50,131 nucleotides of DNA from CBIHON01 sp966211965 (GCA_966211965.1 CBIHON010000037.1:1-50131); one strand, 5' to 3'. Numbered from the stretch's first letter, positions 8,211 through 17,396 are shown. Translations and numbers: made by a program. The notes: generated by a model from the sequence alone, not told the origin.

Positions 8211-8501
8211 ATGAACCTTCGTCCTTTGCACGATCGCGTCATCGTCAAGCGCCTCGACCAGGAAACAAAAACTGCGTCCGGCCTCATCATTCCAGAAGCA
8301 GCCGCTGAAAAACCGGATCAAGGCGAAGTTCTCGCGGTCGGCAACGGCAAGATCCTGGAAGACGGCAAGGTACGTCCGCTGGATGTCAAAGTCGGTGACC
8401 GTGTCCTGTTCGGCAAGTATTCCGGCCAAACCGTCAAAGTCGGCGGCGACGAGCTGCTGGTGATGCGCGAAGAAGACATCATGGCAATCGTCCAAAAGTA
8501 A
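8211..8501 (+). CDS. groES: GroES co-chaperonin
   Basis: A 96-residue co-chaperonin forming the heptameric lid on GroEL. It has the typical start MNLRPLHDRVIVKRL, the mobile loop (about residues 17-33, QETKTASGLIIPEAA) and the roof region, and it ends DIMAIVQK. Length matches the family. The ATG follows AAAGGAG. It is the first gene of the operon, 34 bases before groEL, and is controlled by the CIRCE/sigma-32-like promoter upstream. Confidence 0.99.
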   Translation: MNLRPLHDRVIVKRLDQETKTASGLIIPEAAAEKPDQGEVLAVGNGKILEDGKVRPLDVKVGDRVLFGKYSGQTVKVGGDELLVMREEDIMAIVQK

Positions 8502-8535
8502 GACGACCATCTAACGAATTTAAGGAGTAACGAAC

Positions 8536-10188
8536 ATGGCAGCTAAAGAAGTTATATTCGGCGACGCAGCGCGCGCCAAGATGGTCGAAGGCGTCAACAT
8601 CCTCGCCAACGCAGTCAAAGTCACCCTGGGCCCGAAAGGCCGCAACGTCGTGCTGGAGCGCTCTTTCGGCTCCCCAACCGTGACCAAGGACGGCGTCTCC
8701 GTCGCCAAGGAAATCGAACTCAAAGACAAGCTCATGAACATGGGCGCGCAAATGGTCAAGGAAGTCGCTTCCAAGACCTCCGACAACGCAGGTGACGGCA
8801 CCACCACCGCTACCGTGCTGGCTCAAGCCATCGTGCGCGAAGGCATGAAGTTCGTCGCCGCCGGCATGAACCCGATGGACCTGAAGCGCGGTATCGACAA
8901 GGCTGTTTCTGCCACCGTCGAAGAACTGAAGAAAATCGCCAAGCCATGCACCACCTCCAAGGAAATCGCGCAAGTCGGTTCGATCTCGGCCAACAGCGAT
9001 TCCTCGATCGGCGACCGCATCGCCGAAGCGATGGAAAAAGTAGGCAAGGAAGGCGTTATCACCGTTGAAGACGGCAAATCCTTGAATGACGAGCTCGACA
9101 TCGTCGAAGGTATGCAATTCGACCGCGGCTACCTGTCCCCTTACTTCATCAACAATCCGGACAAGCAAGTTGCCATCCTGGACAATCCGTTCGTCCTGCT
9201 GTGCGACAAGAAGATCTCCAACATCCGCGACCTGCTGCCGGTACTGGAACAAGTCGCCAAAGCAGGCCGTCCGCTGCTGATCATCGCCGAAGACATCGAA
9301 GGCGAAGCGCTGGCCACTCTGGTCGTCAACAACATCCGCGGCATCCTGAAAACCTGTGCAGTCAAGGCGCCTGGTTTCGGCGACCGCCGCAAAGCCATGC
9401 TGGAAGACATCGCCATCCTGACCGGCGGCCAGGTCATCGCTGAAGAAGTCGGCCTGACCCTGGAAAAGGTCACGCTGAACGATCTGGGCCAAGCCAAGCG
9501 CGTCGAAATCGGCAAGGAAAACACCACGATCATCGACGGCGCAGGCCAGGCTTCCGCGATCGAAGCGCGCGTCAAGCAAGTGCGCATCCAGATCGAAGAA
9601 GCGACTTCCGACTACGACCGTGAAAAACTGCAAGAGCGCGTTGCCAAGCTGGCAGGCGGTGTTGCCGTAATCAAGGTTGGCGCAGCCACCGAAGTCGAAA
9701 TGAAAGAAAAGAAAGCCCGCGTTGAAGACGCGCTGCACGCAACCCGCGCTGCCGTCGAAGAAGGCATCGTTCCAGGCGGCGGCGTTGCCCTGTTGCGCGC
9801 ACGCGCCAACCTGAATCTGAAAGGCGACAACGCCGATCAGGACGCCGGCATCAAGATCGTATTGCGCGCAATGGAAGAGCCGCTGCGCATGATCGTTCAA
9901 AACGCCGGTGACGAGGCTTCCGTGGTCGTGGCTAAAGTGTTGGAAGGCAAAGGCGTGAACTTCGGTTACAACGCAGCCAACGGCACCTACGGCGACCTGG
10001 TTGAAATGGGCGTGCTGGATCCAGCCAAGGTGACCCGTTCGGCATTGCAAAATGCTGCATCGATCGCTGCCCTGATGCTGACCACCGATTGCATGGTTTG
10101 CGAACTGGCTGAAGACAAGCCGGCTCCAGGCGGCATGGGCGGTATGGGTGGCATGGGCGGTATGGGTGGCATGGACGGCATGATGTAA
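8536..10188 (+). CDS. groEL: GroEL chaperonin
   Basis: A 550-residue, 60-kDa chaperonin that folds proteins in an ATP-driven double-ring cavity with GroES. The ATP-binding motif 'GDGTTTATVLA' (about residues 86-96), the 'GRNVVLERSFGSPTVTKDG' region, the hinge and 'GIVPGGGVALLRA' signature are intact. The C-terminus has the usual flexible Gly-Gly-Met repeats and ends MDGMM. The ATG follows AAGGAG. It is cotranscribed with groES and followed by a strong terminator. Confidence 0.99.
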   Translation: MAAKEVIFGDAARAKMVEGVNILANAVKVTLGPKGRNVVLERSFGSPTVTKDGVSVAKEIELKDKLMNMGAQMVKEVASKTSDNAGDGTTTATVLAQAIVREGMKFVAAGMNPMDLKRGIDKAVSATVEELKKIAKPCTTSKEIAQVGSISANSDSSIGDRIAEAMEKVGKEGVITVEDGKSLNDELDIVEGMQFDRGYLSPYFINNPDKQVAILDNPFVLLCDKKISNIRDLLPVLEQVAKAGRPLLIIAEDIEGEALATLVVNNIRGILKTCAVKAPGFGDRRKAMLEDIAILTGGQVIAEEVGLTLEKVTLNDLGQAKRVEIGKENTTIIDGAGQASAIEARVKQVRIQIEEATSDYDREKLQERVAKLAGGVAVIKVGAATEVEMKEKKARVEDALHATRAAVEEGIVPGGGVALLRARANLNLKGDNADQDAGIKIVLRAMEEPLRMIVQNAGDEASVVVAKVLEGKGVNFGYNAANGTYGDLVEMGVLDPAKVTRSALQNAASIAALMLTTDCMVCELAEDKPAPGGMGGMGGMGGMGGMDGMM

Positions 10189-10220
10189 TTGCCGTTCAAA
10201 GCATCTCGCTTTCCGCAATG

Positions 10221-10257
10221 AAAAGCCCGCAAGGTTTCGGCCTTGCGGGCTTTTTTA
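10221..10257 (+). terminator. groESL terminator
   Basis: Stem AAGCCCGCAAGG/CCTTGCGGGCTT with a four-base loop, followed by TTTTTTATTT, 32 bases after the groEL stop: a classic intrinsic terminator. Confidence 0.95.
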
Positions 10258-10357
10258 TTTCATATTCATTTCATCCAAAGTACGCCCACAAATATAATTT
10301 TATGAAGCACGCCTGCGCCGCATTTTCATTTCGTGCCACTAACGCATCCGGTATAGC

Positions 10358-10837
10358 ATGTCCCGCATAGGCCTTATTTCAGATACGCATGGGCTGCTCC
10401 GGCCGGAAGCAGAGGCTTTTCTGCGTGGCTGCGATTTCATCATCCATGGCGGCGATATCGGCCATACCGGCATTCTTGAAGAACTGTCGTCATTGGCGCC
10501 GCTCACTGCGGTGCGCGGCAACAACGACCAGGCGCCTTGGGCCGAAGCCTTACCGGAAACGGCACTGCTGCAAGTAGGCGCAATCCGCATTTATACCATC
10601 CACGATCTCACGCAACTCGCCATCGAACCTGCCACGGAAGGCATTCATGTGGTCGTGTCAGGACACTCGCACAAACCATCCATCTCGAAACGCAACGGCG
10701 TGCTGTATATCAATCCGGGTAGCGCAGGACCGCGCCGATTCAAATTGCCCGTCGCCGTGGCCGAACTGAATGTTGAAGGAAGCGCGGTCTCGGCTCACCT
10801 CGTTGAACTTGAATTGGCGGATAAGAGAACGAGATAA
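10358..10837 (+). CDS. YfcE/MJ0936-type metallophosphoesterase
   Basis: A 159-residue calcineurin-like phosphodiesterase. All core metal-binding motifs are present: SDTHG (residues 8-12), GGDI (about 31-34), GNND (about 54-57), and SGHSHKP (about 105-111), then 'NPGSAGPRR' near the end. Such enzymes hydrolyse simple phosphodiesters in vitro; the physiological substrate is unknown. The length matches the short YfcE family. The ribosome site is weak (GTATAGC), so expression may be low. It stands alone between the groEL terminator and an inverted-repeat element. Confidence 0.9.
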   Translation: MSRIGLISDTHGLLRPEAEAFLRGCDFIIHGGDIGHTGILEELSSLAPLTAVRGNNDQAPWAEALPETALLQVGAIRIYTIHDLTQLAIEPATEGIHVVVSGHSHKPSISKRNGVLYINPGSAGPRRFKLPVAVAELNVEGSAVSAHLVELELADKRTR

Positions 10838-10904
10838 AAGTCCCATGAGGAGGGATCGCCCGCTTCATGCCGAACGCGCATGCCAAAAAGACACTGACCC
10901 GGTT

Positions 10905-11024
10905 CTAGAGCATTTTTAGCCTGACCGTACGGGCCAATCTCAGGCCTCCGGTGCTCGGCGTACGCCTGTACGCGTCCGCTCCTCGGCCTGACCTTGACTC
11001 CGCACGGTCAGGCTAAAAATGCTC
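10905..11024. repeat. Inverted-repeat element, family A, copy 1 (120 bp)
   Basis: Terminal arms GAGCATTTTTAGCCTGACCGT (left, within 10,908-10,930) and its near-perfect reverse complement (ending 11,024) enclose about 75 bases of GC-rich spacer. The left end carries CTAG. The arms closely resemble those of the element at 25,318 (AGAGCAGTTTCAGCCTGACCGTAC). It lies between two genes and ends seven bases before the enoyl-CoA hydratase stop. No coding capacity. A miniature transposable element or REP-type sequence is the likely identity. Confidence 0.85.
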
Positions 11025-11030
11025 CAAGGC

Positions 11031-11825
11031 TTAGCGCCAACCCGGCTCCCGCTTCTCGACAAATGCCAGCACACCCTCCAGTGCCGCCTCATCCATCATA
11101 TTGCACGCCATCGTCTGGCCTGCCAGTTGATAGGCGGCCTCAATCCCCATTTCCGCCTGCTTGTAGAAAAGCTGCTTGCCCATCGCGATGGCCATTGCAG
11201 GCTTGGCGAGAATGCTGCCAGTGAGTTTGCCGATTTCAGCGTCGAGTTGATCGGGCGGCGCCACCCGGTTGATCAAGCCGCGTTCCCGGGCCGTCTCGGC
11301 ATTGATGAATTCGCCGGTCAACAGCATTTCCATTGCCTGTTTGCGCGTCACGTTACGCGATAACGCAACTGAGGGCGTGGCGCAAAACAAGCCATAATTC
11401 ACGCCTGATACCGCGAATTTCGCATCGCTCGATGCGACCGCGAGATCACACATCGCCACCAACTGACAACCTGCCGCCGTGGCGATACCCTGCACTCTGG
11501 CGATGACCGGCTGCGGCATTTTCTGGATGCGGAGCATCATCTTGCTGCATTGGTTGAACAAGGCCTTGTAATAGGCCGCAGACGGTTCGGCGCGCATCTG
11601 CTTCAAGTCATGTCCGGCGCAAAACGCCTTACCGGCCGCGGCCAACACGACGACGTGCACGCCAGGGTCCTGAGCGACCGCATCGATCTCCTGCTGCAAG
11701 GCTGTCATCATTTCCTGCGACAAGACATTGAATTTGTCCCCGCGGTTGAGGGTCAGCGTCGCAATACCGTTGGATTGGGATTTAAGAACATGAGGTACGC
11801 TTGCTTGCGACTCGATAGGGTCCAT
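11031..11825 (-). CDS. Enoyl-CoA hydratase/isomerase family protein
   Basis: A 264-residue crotonase-fold protein acting on acyl-CoA thioesters. The oxyanion-hole segments are readable: 'AAGKAFCAGHDLKQM' (about residues 62-76) and 'GIATAAGCQLVAMCDLAVAS' (about 113-132). The C-terminal helices complete the fold and the length is normal. It lacks the typical paired catalytic glutamates of classical hydratases as far as I can see, and its 'AGHDLKQM' version matches the group often annotated as ECHDC3-like enoyl-CoA hydratases. The exact substrate is uncertain. It is a single gene, 54 bases from the rbgA start. Confidence 0.9.
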   Translation of the reverse strand: MDPIESQASVPHVLKSQSNGIATLTLNRGDKFNVLSQEMMTALQQEIDAVAQDPGVHVVVLAAAGKAFCAGHDLKQMRAEPSAAYYKALFNQCSKMMLRIQKMPQPVIARVQGIATAAGCQLVAMCDLAVASSDAKFAVSGVNYGLFCATPSVALSRNVTRKQAMEMLLTGEFINAETARERGLINRVAPPDQLDAEIGKLTGSILAKPAMAIAMGKQLFYKQAEMGIEAAYQLAGQTMACNMMDEAALEGVLAFVEKREPGWR

Positions 11826-11879
11826 ATTTTCTCCGCGATGCAGGTTGACTTGCTGAGTTACTTGCCGCCACGCGTCGTT

Positions 11880-12791
11880 TCAACGGTCCTCGTCATCGGC
11901 ATCGGCAGGCTCGCCGAGAGAAGGCTCGGGCCGGTAGTTGGCCAGCAACGCCGTGCGCGATGCAGGCGTTTCCAAGCTGATTCGTCCCAGCGCGCCGGTG
12001 CGATAGTCTTGCAACAATGTGTGGGCGGCTTTTTCCAGATCGACGCCGCCGCCTTTTAACCGGAAACCGCGCCGCGCCGCCACGCCTTCCACAACGCCGA
12101 CGCCGTCCATGCCTTCGGTTTGCAAGCCGTAACGCCCCGCAAGTTGCTGCGGATAACGCACCAGAAGCAAATCGGCTAGAAAAGTCGCTACCTCTTCCTC
12201 GATCAGGGCATTGCTGCCGATCGCATGACTGGCCGCCAGCATCAAGCCATCGGTCGGATGTTCGATCTTCGGCCATAGCATGCCGGGAGTGTCGGTCAGA
12301 ACCATGTTGTTGCCGAGGTAAATCCGCTGCTGCATCTTGGTCACCGCCGGTTCATCGCCGACCTTGGCCACGCGCTTCTTCAGCAAGGCATTCATCAGCG
12401 TCGATTTGCCGACGTTGGGAATGCCCATGATCATGATGCGCAAGGGTTTGAGCGCCGTGCCGCGATGCGGCGCATTCTTCAGACACAGTGCGGGGATTTT
12501 TGCGACATCGGCCGGATTCTTGCAGCTGAGCGCAACCGCGTGCACATTCTTTTGCCGGTTGTAGTAATCGAGCCAAGCCTGGGTTGCGGCCGGATCGGCC
12601 AGGTCGCTCTTGTTGAGGATTTTCAGGCAGGGGCGCTGACGATGCTGGCGCAGTGATTCGATCATCGGATTGCGGCTTGCTTCGGGCAGGCGCGCATCCA
12701 GCACCTCGACGACCAGGTCGGTCTTTTCCATGGCTTCCGCCGCCTTTTTGCGAGCGGCGTTCATGTGACCGGGGAACCATTGTATGGACAT
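11880..12791 (-). CDS. ylqF: RbgA/YlqF-family ribosome biogenesis GTPase
   Basis: A 303-residue circularly permuted GTPase: G4 (NKSDL, about residues 59-63) precedes G1 (GIPNVGKST, about 122-130) and G3 (DTPGMLWPK, about 166-174). The N-terminus 'IQWFPGHMNAARKKA' is diagnostic for YlqF/RbgA, which help mature the large ribosomal subunit. The C-terminal about 100 residues form the helical ANTAR-like RNA-binding region. Length matches. It faces away from the GntR gene (143 bases, AT-rich) and shares an intergenic promoter region with it. Confidence 0.95.
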   Translation of the reverse strand: MSIQWFPGHMNAARKKAAEAMEKTDLVVEVLDARLPEASRNPMIESLRQHRQRPCLKILNKSDLADPAATQAWLDYYNRQKNVHAVALSCKNPADVAKIPALCLKNAPHRGTALKPLRIMIMGIPNVGKSTLMNALLKKRVAKVGDEPAVTKMQQRIYLGNNMVLTDTPGMLWPKIEHPTDGLMLAASHAIGSNALIEEEVATFLADLLLVRYPQQLAGRYGLQTEGMDGVGVVEGVAARRGFRLKGGGVDLEKAAHTLLQDYRTGALGRISLETPASRTALLANYRPEPSLGEPADADDEDR

Positions 12792-12934
12792 GCGTGAATC
12801 TATCTTGATTGAGGAGGCAAGCCGCTATTTTACCCCCTGGCTCGTCATAGCCGCCCGATTCCAGCGCATGCGCCAATTGCCAAGGCCGATCACGACCTGT
12901 AATATATTACACATCACATACCACAAAACAACCA

Positions 12935-13570
12935 ATGCCTCTCCCCGCCGTCGTTCAATCCATCCCCCGCTCCCTGGCGCGCGAAGATGTCTACCGCACC
13001 ATCAAGCAATGGATCGTCAATCTACAGTTGGCGCCCGATGAACTGATTCGCGATCATGAAATTGCCGAGCGCCTGGGTGTGTCGCGCACGCCCGTACGGG
13101 AAGCGTTGCGACGCCTGGAGGACGAGGGGTTGGTCGTGACCAGTTTCCATAAATGGACCAAGGTCGCCCCCTCCGACATGGGCGAGGCGGCGCAACTTTA
13201 TCCGGTGGTGGCCGCCTTGGAAGCCGCCGCGGTCGAATTGGCGCAAGCCCATTTGTCAGCCGCCGATCTAACGCAATTGAGCATGCTCAACAAAGCGCTG
13301 GAACAGGCGATCCGGGCACGCGACGTAGAGCAGGCCGCGGCGCTGGATATCGAATTTCATACCCTGATCGTGCACAAGAGTTTGAACACCGAAATCGCGA
13401 AGCTGCTTGCCGCCCTGCTGCCCCGTATCAAGCGCATCGAACTTGCGCACTTCGGCAATCAGCTGATCGCACACCAGTCCGTTCTGGAGCACGCCGCGAT
13501 CCTCCGCGCCTTGAAGAAAGGCGACGGCAAAGCGGCCGCCGAAGCGATGAAGAAAAACTGGCTCCTGTAG
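12935..13570 (+). CDS. GntR-family (FadR/FCD) transcriptional regulator
   Basis: A 211-residue regulator with an N-terminal winged helix (about residues 10-75) containing the hallmark 'IAERLGVSRTPVREALRRLEDEGLV' and a C-terminal all-helical FCD ligand-binding domain (about 85-205) with metal/ligand residues of the D..FH type ('LDIEFHTLIVHKS'). It stands directly upstream of an isochorismatase-family hydrolase and a PLP lyase on the same strand (37-base gap, then 2 bases). It is probably their regulator, responding to an unidentified acid (inference). The inducer cannot be told from sequence. Confidence 0.92.
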   Translation: MPLPAVVQSIPRSLAREDVYRTIKQWIVNLQLAPDELIRDHEIAERLGVSRTPVREALRRLEDEGLVVTSFHKWTKVAPSDMGEAAQLYPVVAALEAAAVELAQAHLSAADLTQLSMLNKALEQAIRARDVEQAAALDIEFHTLIVHKSLNTEIAKLLAALLPRIKRIELAHFGNQLIAHQSVLEHAAILRALKKGDGKAAAEAMKKNWLL

Positions 13571-13607
13571 CCATTTTCCCCAATCCACACCACCGGAGAA
13601 CCCCGCC

Positions 13608-14147
13608 ATGAAATCCGCCCTGCTGGTAATCGACTACCAGAACGCAATCTTCACCGAGCCGCCGGCTTATCAAGCCGACATCGTGCTGGAACGCATACGC
13701 CAACTGATCGAGAAAGCGCGCCAGAGCGGCGCACCCGTCATCTATGTCCAGCATGAGGAAGCCGGCACGACGTGGGAAGCCGGCAGCAAGACATGGGAGT
13801 TCCCGAACGCGATCGCGCCGCAAGCGGAGGATTACGTCAGTCCAAAGAATTCCTGCGATGCCTTCCGCAACAGCAGCCTTGACCGGCACCTGTTCGACCA
13901 AGGCATCCAAAGAATTTTCATATGCGGCTATGCAACGGAGTTTTGCATCGACACCAATGTCCGCCGCGCCGCCATCCTGGAACTGGAAACCGTCGTAGTG
14001 GCCGACGCCCACACCACGCGCAACCGCCCGCATCTGGATGCGCAAAAAATCATCGAACATCACAACTGGATATGGAAGGAATTCGGCAATCCGGGCAATC
14101 AGCTCAGGCTGTGCTCTACACGCTCCGTGCGCTTTGCGGAAAGCTGA
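13608..14147 (+). CDS. Isochorismatase-family cysteine hydrolase
   Basis: A 179-residue Rossmann-like hydrolase. Catalytic Asp in 'LLVIDYQNAIF' (about residue 9), and the nucleophilic Cys in 'ICGYATEFCIDTNVRRA' (about residues 105-121), preceded by the usual cis-peptide; the Lys is probably in the 'SPKNSCDAF' stretch. The family hydrolyses isochorismate, nicotinamide, N-carbamoyl compounds and similar substrates. This short single-domain form is not EntB. It is two bases from the PLP lyase, so they are cotranscribed. The substrate is unknown; the neighbour suggests amino-acid or sulfur-compound metabolism (inference). Confidence 0.9.
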   Translation: MKSALLVIDYQNAIFTEPPAYQADIVLERIRQLIEKARQSGAPVIYVQHEEAGTTWEAGSKTWEFPNAIAPQAEDYVSPKNSCDAFRNSSLDRHLFDQGIQRIFICGYATEFCIDTNVRRAAILELETVVVADAHTTRNRPHLDAQKIIEHHNWIWKEFGNPGNQLRLCSTRSVRFAES

Positions 14148-14149
14148 TC

Positions 14150-15298
14150 ATGCCGAAGCCCGCTACCGCCTTGCTGCAGCCCGCACAGGACATTCCGGAA
14201 GGTTTCGCTTCGCTCTCGCAAGGGGTGTTCCATGCATCGACCATCCTCTATCCGGATGTCGCGTCATTCCTGAGCAGGAGTGTGCAAGACAGCTACAGCT
14301 ACGGACAAAACGGCACGCCCACGCATCTCGCACTGGCGAGCAAATTGGCCGAGATGGAAGGCGGAGGCCACACCGTCCTGGTGCCGACCGGGCTGGCAGC
14401 GATCATGCTGGTCAACAGTTGCCTGCTGGGCGCAGGCGACCACGTTCTGCTGCCCGAAACCGTATATGGCCCGAACCTGGATACGATGCAAGCCTTGTTC
14501 GGCAAATGGGGCGTCCGGCATTCGTTGTACGGCAATGAAACGGGTGCGGCCATTGCCAAGCTGTTTCAGCCACAGACACGCTTGGTGTGGTGCGAAAGCC
14601 CTGCTTCCAACTCGCTCGAAATGCAGGATGTGCCGGCGATCGTGCAAGCCGCCCATGCACAAGGGATCGCGGTCGCAATGGACAACACCTGGGCCACGCC
14701 GCTGGGATTCCGGCCGCTCGATGCGAGCGTGGATTTTTCAGTGCACGCGTTGACCAAATATGTCGGCGGCCATTCGGACCTGTTGATGGGTGCGGTGACG
14801 ACGCGCGATGAAAACCATGGCAGGGCATTGCGCGAGACTTGCGAACGGCTCGGCTATTATGTCTCCGCCGATGAATGTTTTCTGGCATTGCGCGGGCTGC
14901 CGACAATGTCGCTGCGGCTCGAGCGCCACTTCGCTTCGGCATTACGCATTGCGCAACGGCTGGCCTCCTGTCCGCAGATTGCGAGCGTGAATTATCCGCC
15001 GCTCGCCAGTGACCGGGGACACGCTTTATGGAAACGCGATTACAAGCTCGGCAGCGGACTGCTCTCGTTCAGCTTCAAGGAGAGCGGCCTGGAACCGGTT
15101 GAGCGGTTTGTCAAGCGGCTCAAACTTTTCAGGTTGGGCAATAGCTGGGGCGGCGTGCATAGCGTAGTTGCAGTTTCGCGCAGGCAGAGTCATGCCGGCA
15201 TGGCGCAAAATCCCGAGTGGCTGGTCAGGCTGCATGCCGGGATCGAGGATGCAGACGATCTGCTCGATGATCTGGACCAGGCGCTTCAACCGACTTGA
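14150..15298 (+). CDS. metC: Cystathionine beta-lyase/Cys-Met metabolism PLP enzyme
   Basis: A 382-residue fold-type I PLP enzyme of the Cys/Met metabolism family, starting at the ATG at 14,150 two bases after the previous stop; a longer open frame that begins inside the hydrolase gene is not used. It has 'YGQNGTPTHLAL' near the N-terminus, the PLP-binding Lys in 'SVHALTKYVGGHSDLLMGAV', and 'LGNSWGGVHSV' near the C-terminus. That last motif is closer to cystathionine beta-lyase (MetC) than to gamma-synthase. It would cleave cystathionine to homocysteine, pyruvate and ammonia. The hydrolase partner and the regulator make a specialised role possible. Confidence 0.85.
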   Translation: MPKPATALLQPAQDIPEGFASLSQGVFHASTILYPDVASFLSRSVQDSYSYGQNGTPTHLALASKLAEMEGGGHTVLVPTGLAAIMLVNSCLLGAGDHVLLPETVYGPNLDTMQALFGKWGVRHSLYGNETGAAIAKLFQPQTRLVWCESPASNSLEMQDVPAIVQAAHAQGIAVAMDNTWATPLGFRPLDASVDFSVHALTKYVGGHSDLLMGAVTTRDENHGRALRETCERLGYYVSADECFLALRGLPTMSLRLERHFASALRIAQRLASCPQIASVNYPPLASDRGHALWKRDYKLGSGLLSFSFKESGLEPVERFVKRLKLFRLGNSWGGVHSVVAVSRRQSHAGMAQNPEWLVRLHAGIEDADDLLDDLDQALQPT

Positions 15299-15372
15299 GA
15301 GTTGATTCATCTTTAAAAAAGCGGCATTTCTCCGTTGCCAGTCTTTTCACCGCCGTGACGCAAGCCATTGCA

Positions 15373-16323
15373 TCAATCGATTTCGGCCAGGACTTTCAGA
15401 TGCGCAACGACGCTGCGCCCCAGGGCGGACAGGTTGTAGCCGCCCTCCAGGCAACTGACGATGCGTCCCTTCGCATATTGCTTGGCGATTGCCATGACCT
15501 GCTGCGTGATCCACGCATAGTCGGCTTCGACCAAGTCCATCTGCGCCATGTCGTCTTCGCGATGCGCATCGAAGCCGGCCGAGATGAAAATCATTTCCGG
15601 GCGGTGCGCATGCAGCGCCGGCAACCATTTTTCAGTCACCAGTTGGCGTACCACATCGCCCTTGGTGTGGGCCGGCACCGGCACGTTGACGGTATTGGCA
15701 ATCCGATGCAGAGCGCCGCCGACGCCGCTATACGGATAGAACGGATGCTGGAAAAAACTCACCATCAATACACGCGGCTCATCGATGAAAGCTTCTTCGG
15801 TACCATTGCCGTGATGCACATCGAAATCGACGATTGCGACACGCTGCAAGCCATGCACCTCCAGTGCATGGCGCGCCGCGATCGCGACATTATTGAACAG
15901 GCAAAAACCCATCGGCTCGCCCGGACGGGCATGATGGCCGGGCGGGCGAATCGCGCAAAATGCATTGTCCACTTCGCCGCCGATCACCGCCTCCGTCGCC
16001 GCCACGGCCGCGCCGGCGGCCCGCAGTGCCGCTTTCCAGCTATGGGCGTTGAGCGAGGTGTCGCCATCCAATGGATAGTAGCCGGAATGGCTGTCGGAAA
16101 GCGGCGGAACGTTATCGCGCACCAGAGCCAGCGCGCCCGCGGTATGGACCCTTGCAATCTGCTCAATCGTCGCCTCGGGTGCTTCGCGCCGTTCCAGCAG
16201 GCTGTCGATGCGGCTGGCAATCAGCTGGTTTTCTATCGCCTGCAGGCGCTCAGGCGACTCCGGATGCCACGATCCCATCTCGTGGCGCTTGCAATCAGGA
16301 TGGGTATAAATGGCGGTGGTCAT
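15373..16323 (-). CDS. Histone deacetylase-family (class II-type) hydrolase
   Basis: A 316-residue arginase/deacetylase-fold enzyme with all zinc and catalytic motifs: 'RPPGHHARPGEPMGFCLFNN' (tandem His, about residues 132-151), 'VDFDVHHGNGTEEAF', 'ISAGFDAHREDDMAQM' and the 'EGGYN' loop. Bacterial members deacetylate acetyl-polyamines, acetoin-related or acetyl-lysine substrates. The sequence type is the one annotated as HDAC class II-like in Burkholderiales. It has a start immediately before a 144-base intergenic region shared with moxR. The exact substrate is unknown. Confidence 0.95.
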   Translation of the reverse strand: MTTAIYTHPDCKRHEMGSWHPESPERLQAIENQLIASRIDSLLERREAPEATIEQIARVHTAGALALVRDNVPPLSDSHSGYYPLDGDTSLNAHSWKAALRAAGAAVAATEAVIGGEVDNAFCAIRPPGHHARPGEPMGFCLFNNVAIAARHALEVHGLQRVAIVDFDVHHGNGTEEAFIDEPRVLMVSFFQHPFYPYSGVGGALHRIANTVNVPVPAHTKGDVVRQLVTEKWLPALHAHRPEMIFISAGFDAHREDDMAQMDLVEADYAWITQQVMAIAKQYAKGRIVSCLEGGYNLSALGRSVVAHLKVLAEID

Positions 16324-16467
16324 TGGCGGCGAATGGAGAATGCCGCTCTCAAGTCCGGCATTCTCGAATAGAATCTGTGATTGCCATAGTTTATACCTTG
16401 CGCGCCCACAAATTGCGCAAGGTTTGATCAGTCTGCTTACCCATCTCTCCCTTCACGGAAAAATTTG

Positions 16468-17388
16468 ATGTTTGCCAAAGTACACGCCGTAGCCAAGCAA
16501 GTCAGCCAGATCGTCGTCGGCAAGGACTTGCAGATTCGCCAAGCGCTGGTTTGCCTGCTGGCCGGCGGCCACTTGCTGATCGAGGACGTTCCCGGTGTCG
16601 GCAAGACCACCTTGGCGCATGCGCTGGCGGTGTCGCTCGGATTGAAATTCAGCCGCATCCAGTTCACCAGCGATCTGCTGCCCGCCGACGTGATCGGGAT
16701 TTCGGTGTTCGACCGCGAACAAAACGGTTTCGTATTCCATCCCGGACCAGTCTTCAGCCAAGTGCTGCTCGCCGACGAAATCAATCGCGCCACACCCAAG
16801 ACCCAATCTGCTCTGCTGGAAGCGATGGAGGAACGGCAAGCCACGGCGGATGGCGTCACACGCGATTTGCCCGAGCCGTTTTTCGTGATCGCCACCCAGA
16901 ACCCGATCAGCCAGATCGGCACATTCCAATTGCCCGAGTCGCAATTGGACCGCTTCCTGATGTGTCTGTCATTGGGATATCCCGATGCCGCCGCCGAACG
17001 CGCATTGCTGATGGGGGAAGACCGCCGCATCTTGTTGAAGTCGATGCGCACGGCAATGCAACCGGCCGAGTTGATCGAAGCACAGGCGGCGCTGCGCCAG
17101 ATCCATACCTCGCCCGAGCTGATCGATTATGTGCAGGGATTGGCACATGCGTCGCGCCAGAACGGCCTGTTTGCCGAAGGCATGAGCCCGCGCGCGGCCA
17201 TCGCCCTGCTGCAGGCGGCGCGCGCATGGGCGGCGATGGAGGGCCGCAATCACGTGATTCCGGAAGATGTGCAAGCCGTATTGGTGCCGGTTTGCGCGCA
17301 CCGCCTGCGGCCTTTGAAATCGAGCAGCGGCACCGCGCTCGGCAGCCGCGACCTGGTGCTGCAGTTGATGAAATCGGTTGCCGTGTGA
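16468..17388 (+). CDS. moxR: MoxR-family AAA+ ATPase
   Basis: A 306-residue AAA+ ATPase, begun at the ATG at 16,468 (a TTG precedes it). It has Walker A 'GVGKTT' (about residues 35-41), Walker B 'LLADEINRA' (about 97-105), sensor 1 'FFVIATQNP', and an 'ESQLDRF' region. MoxR proteins act as chaperones that assemble or activate metal enzymes and cell-envelope complexes, generally with DUF58/von Willebrand partners. It overlaps nothing but is followed by the DUF58 gene after 8 bases, and it starts a four-gene cassette ending in mltB. Confidence 0.96.
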   Translation: MFAKVHAVAKQVSQIVVGKDLQIRQALVCLLAGGHLLIEDVPGVGKTTLAHALAVSLGLKFSRIQFTSDLLPADVIGISVFDREQNGFVFHPGPVFSQVLLADEINRATPKTQSALLEAMEERQATADGVTRDLPEPFFVIATQNPISQIGTFQLPESQLDRFLMCLSLGYPDAAAERALLMGEDRRILLKSMRTAMQPAELIEAQAALRQIHTSPELIDYVQGLAHASRQNGLFAEGMSPRAAIALLQAARAWAAMEGRNHVIPEDVQAVLVPVCAHRLRPLKSSSGTALGSRDLVLQLMKSVAV

Positions 17389-17396
17389 CTTTATCG

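Noticed and set aside
8479..10218. Long minus-strand open frame opposite groEL
   Set aside because: It mirrors groEL codons, has no ribosome site and low-complexity His/Asp/Phe content; it is a shadow of GroEL.
15295..16371. 358-codon plus-strand frame opposite the deacetylase-family gene
   Set aside because: Shadow of the well supported minus-strand gene with complete catalytic motifs.
16551..17396. N-terminal extension of the DUF58 gene
   Set aside because: Overlaps moxR in another frame and lacks DUF58 similarity; the ATG at 17,397 is the real start.
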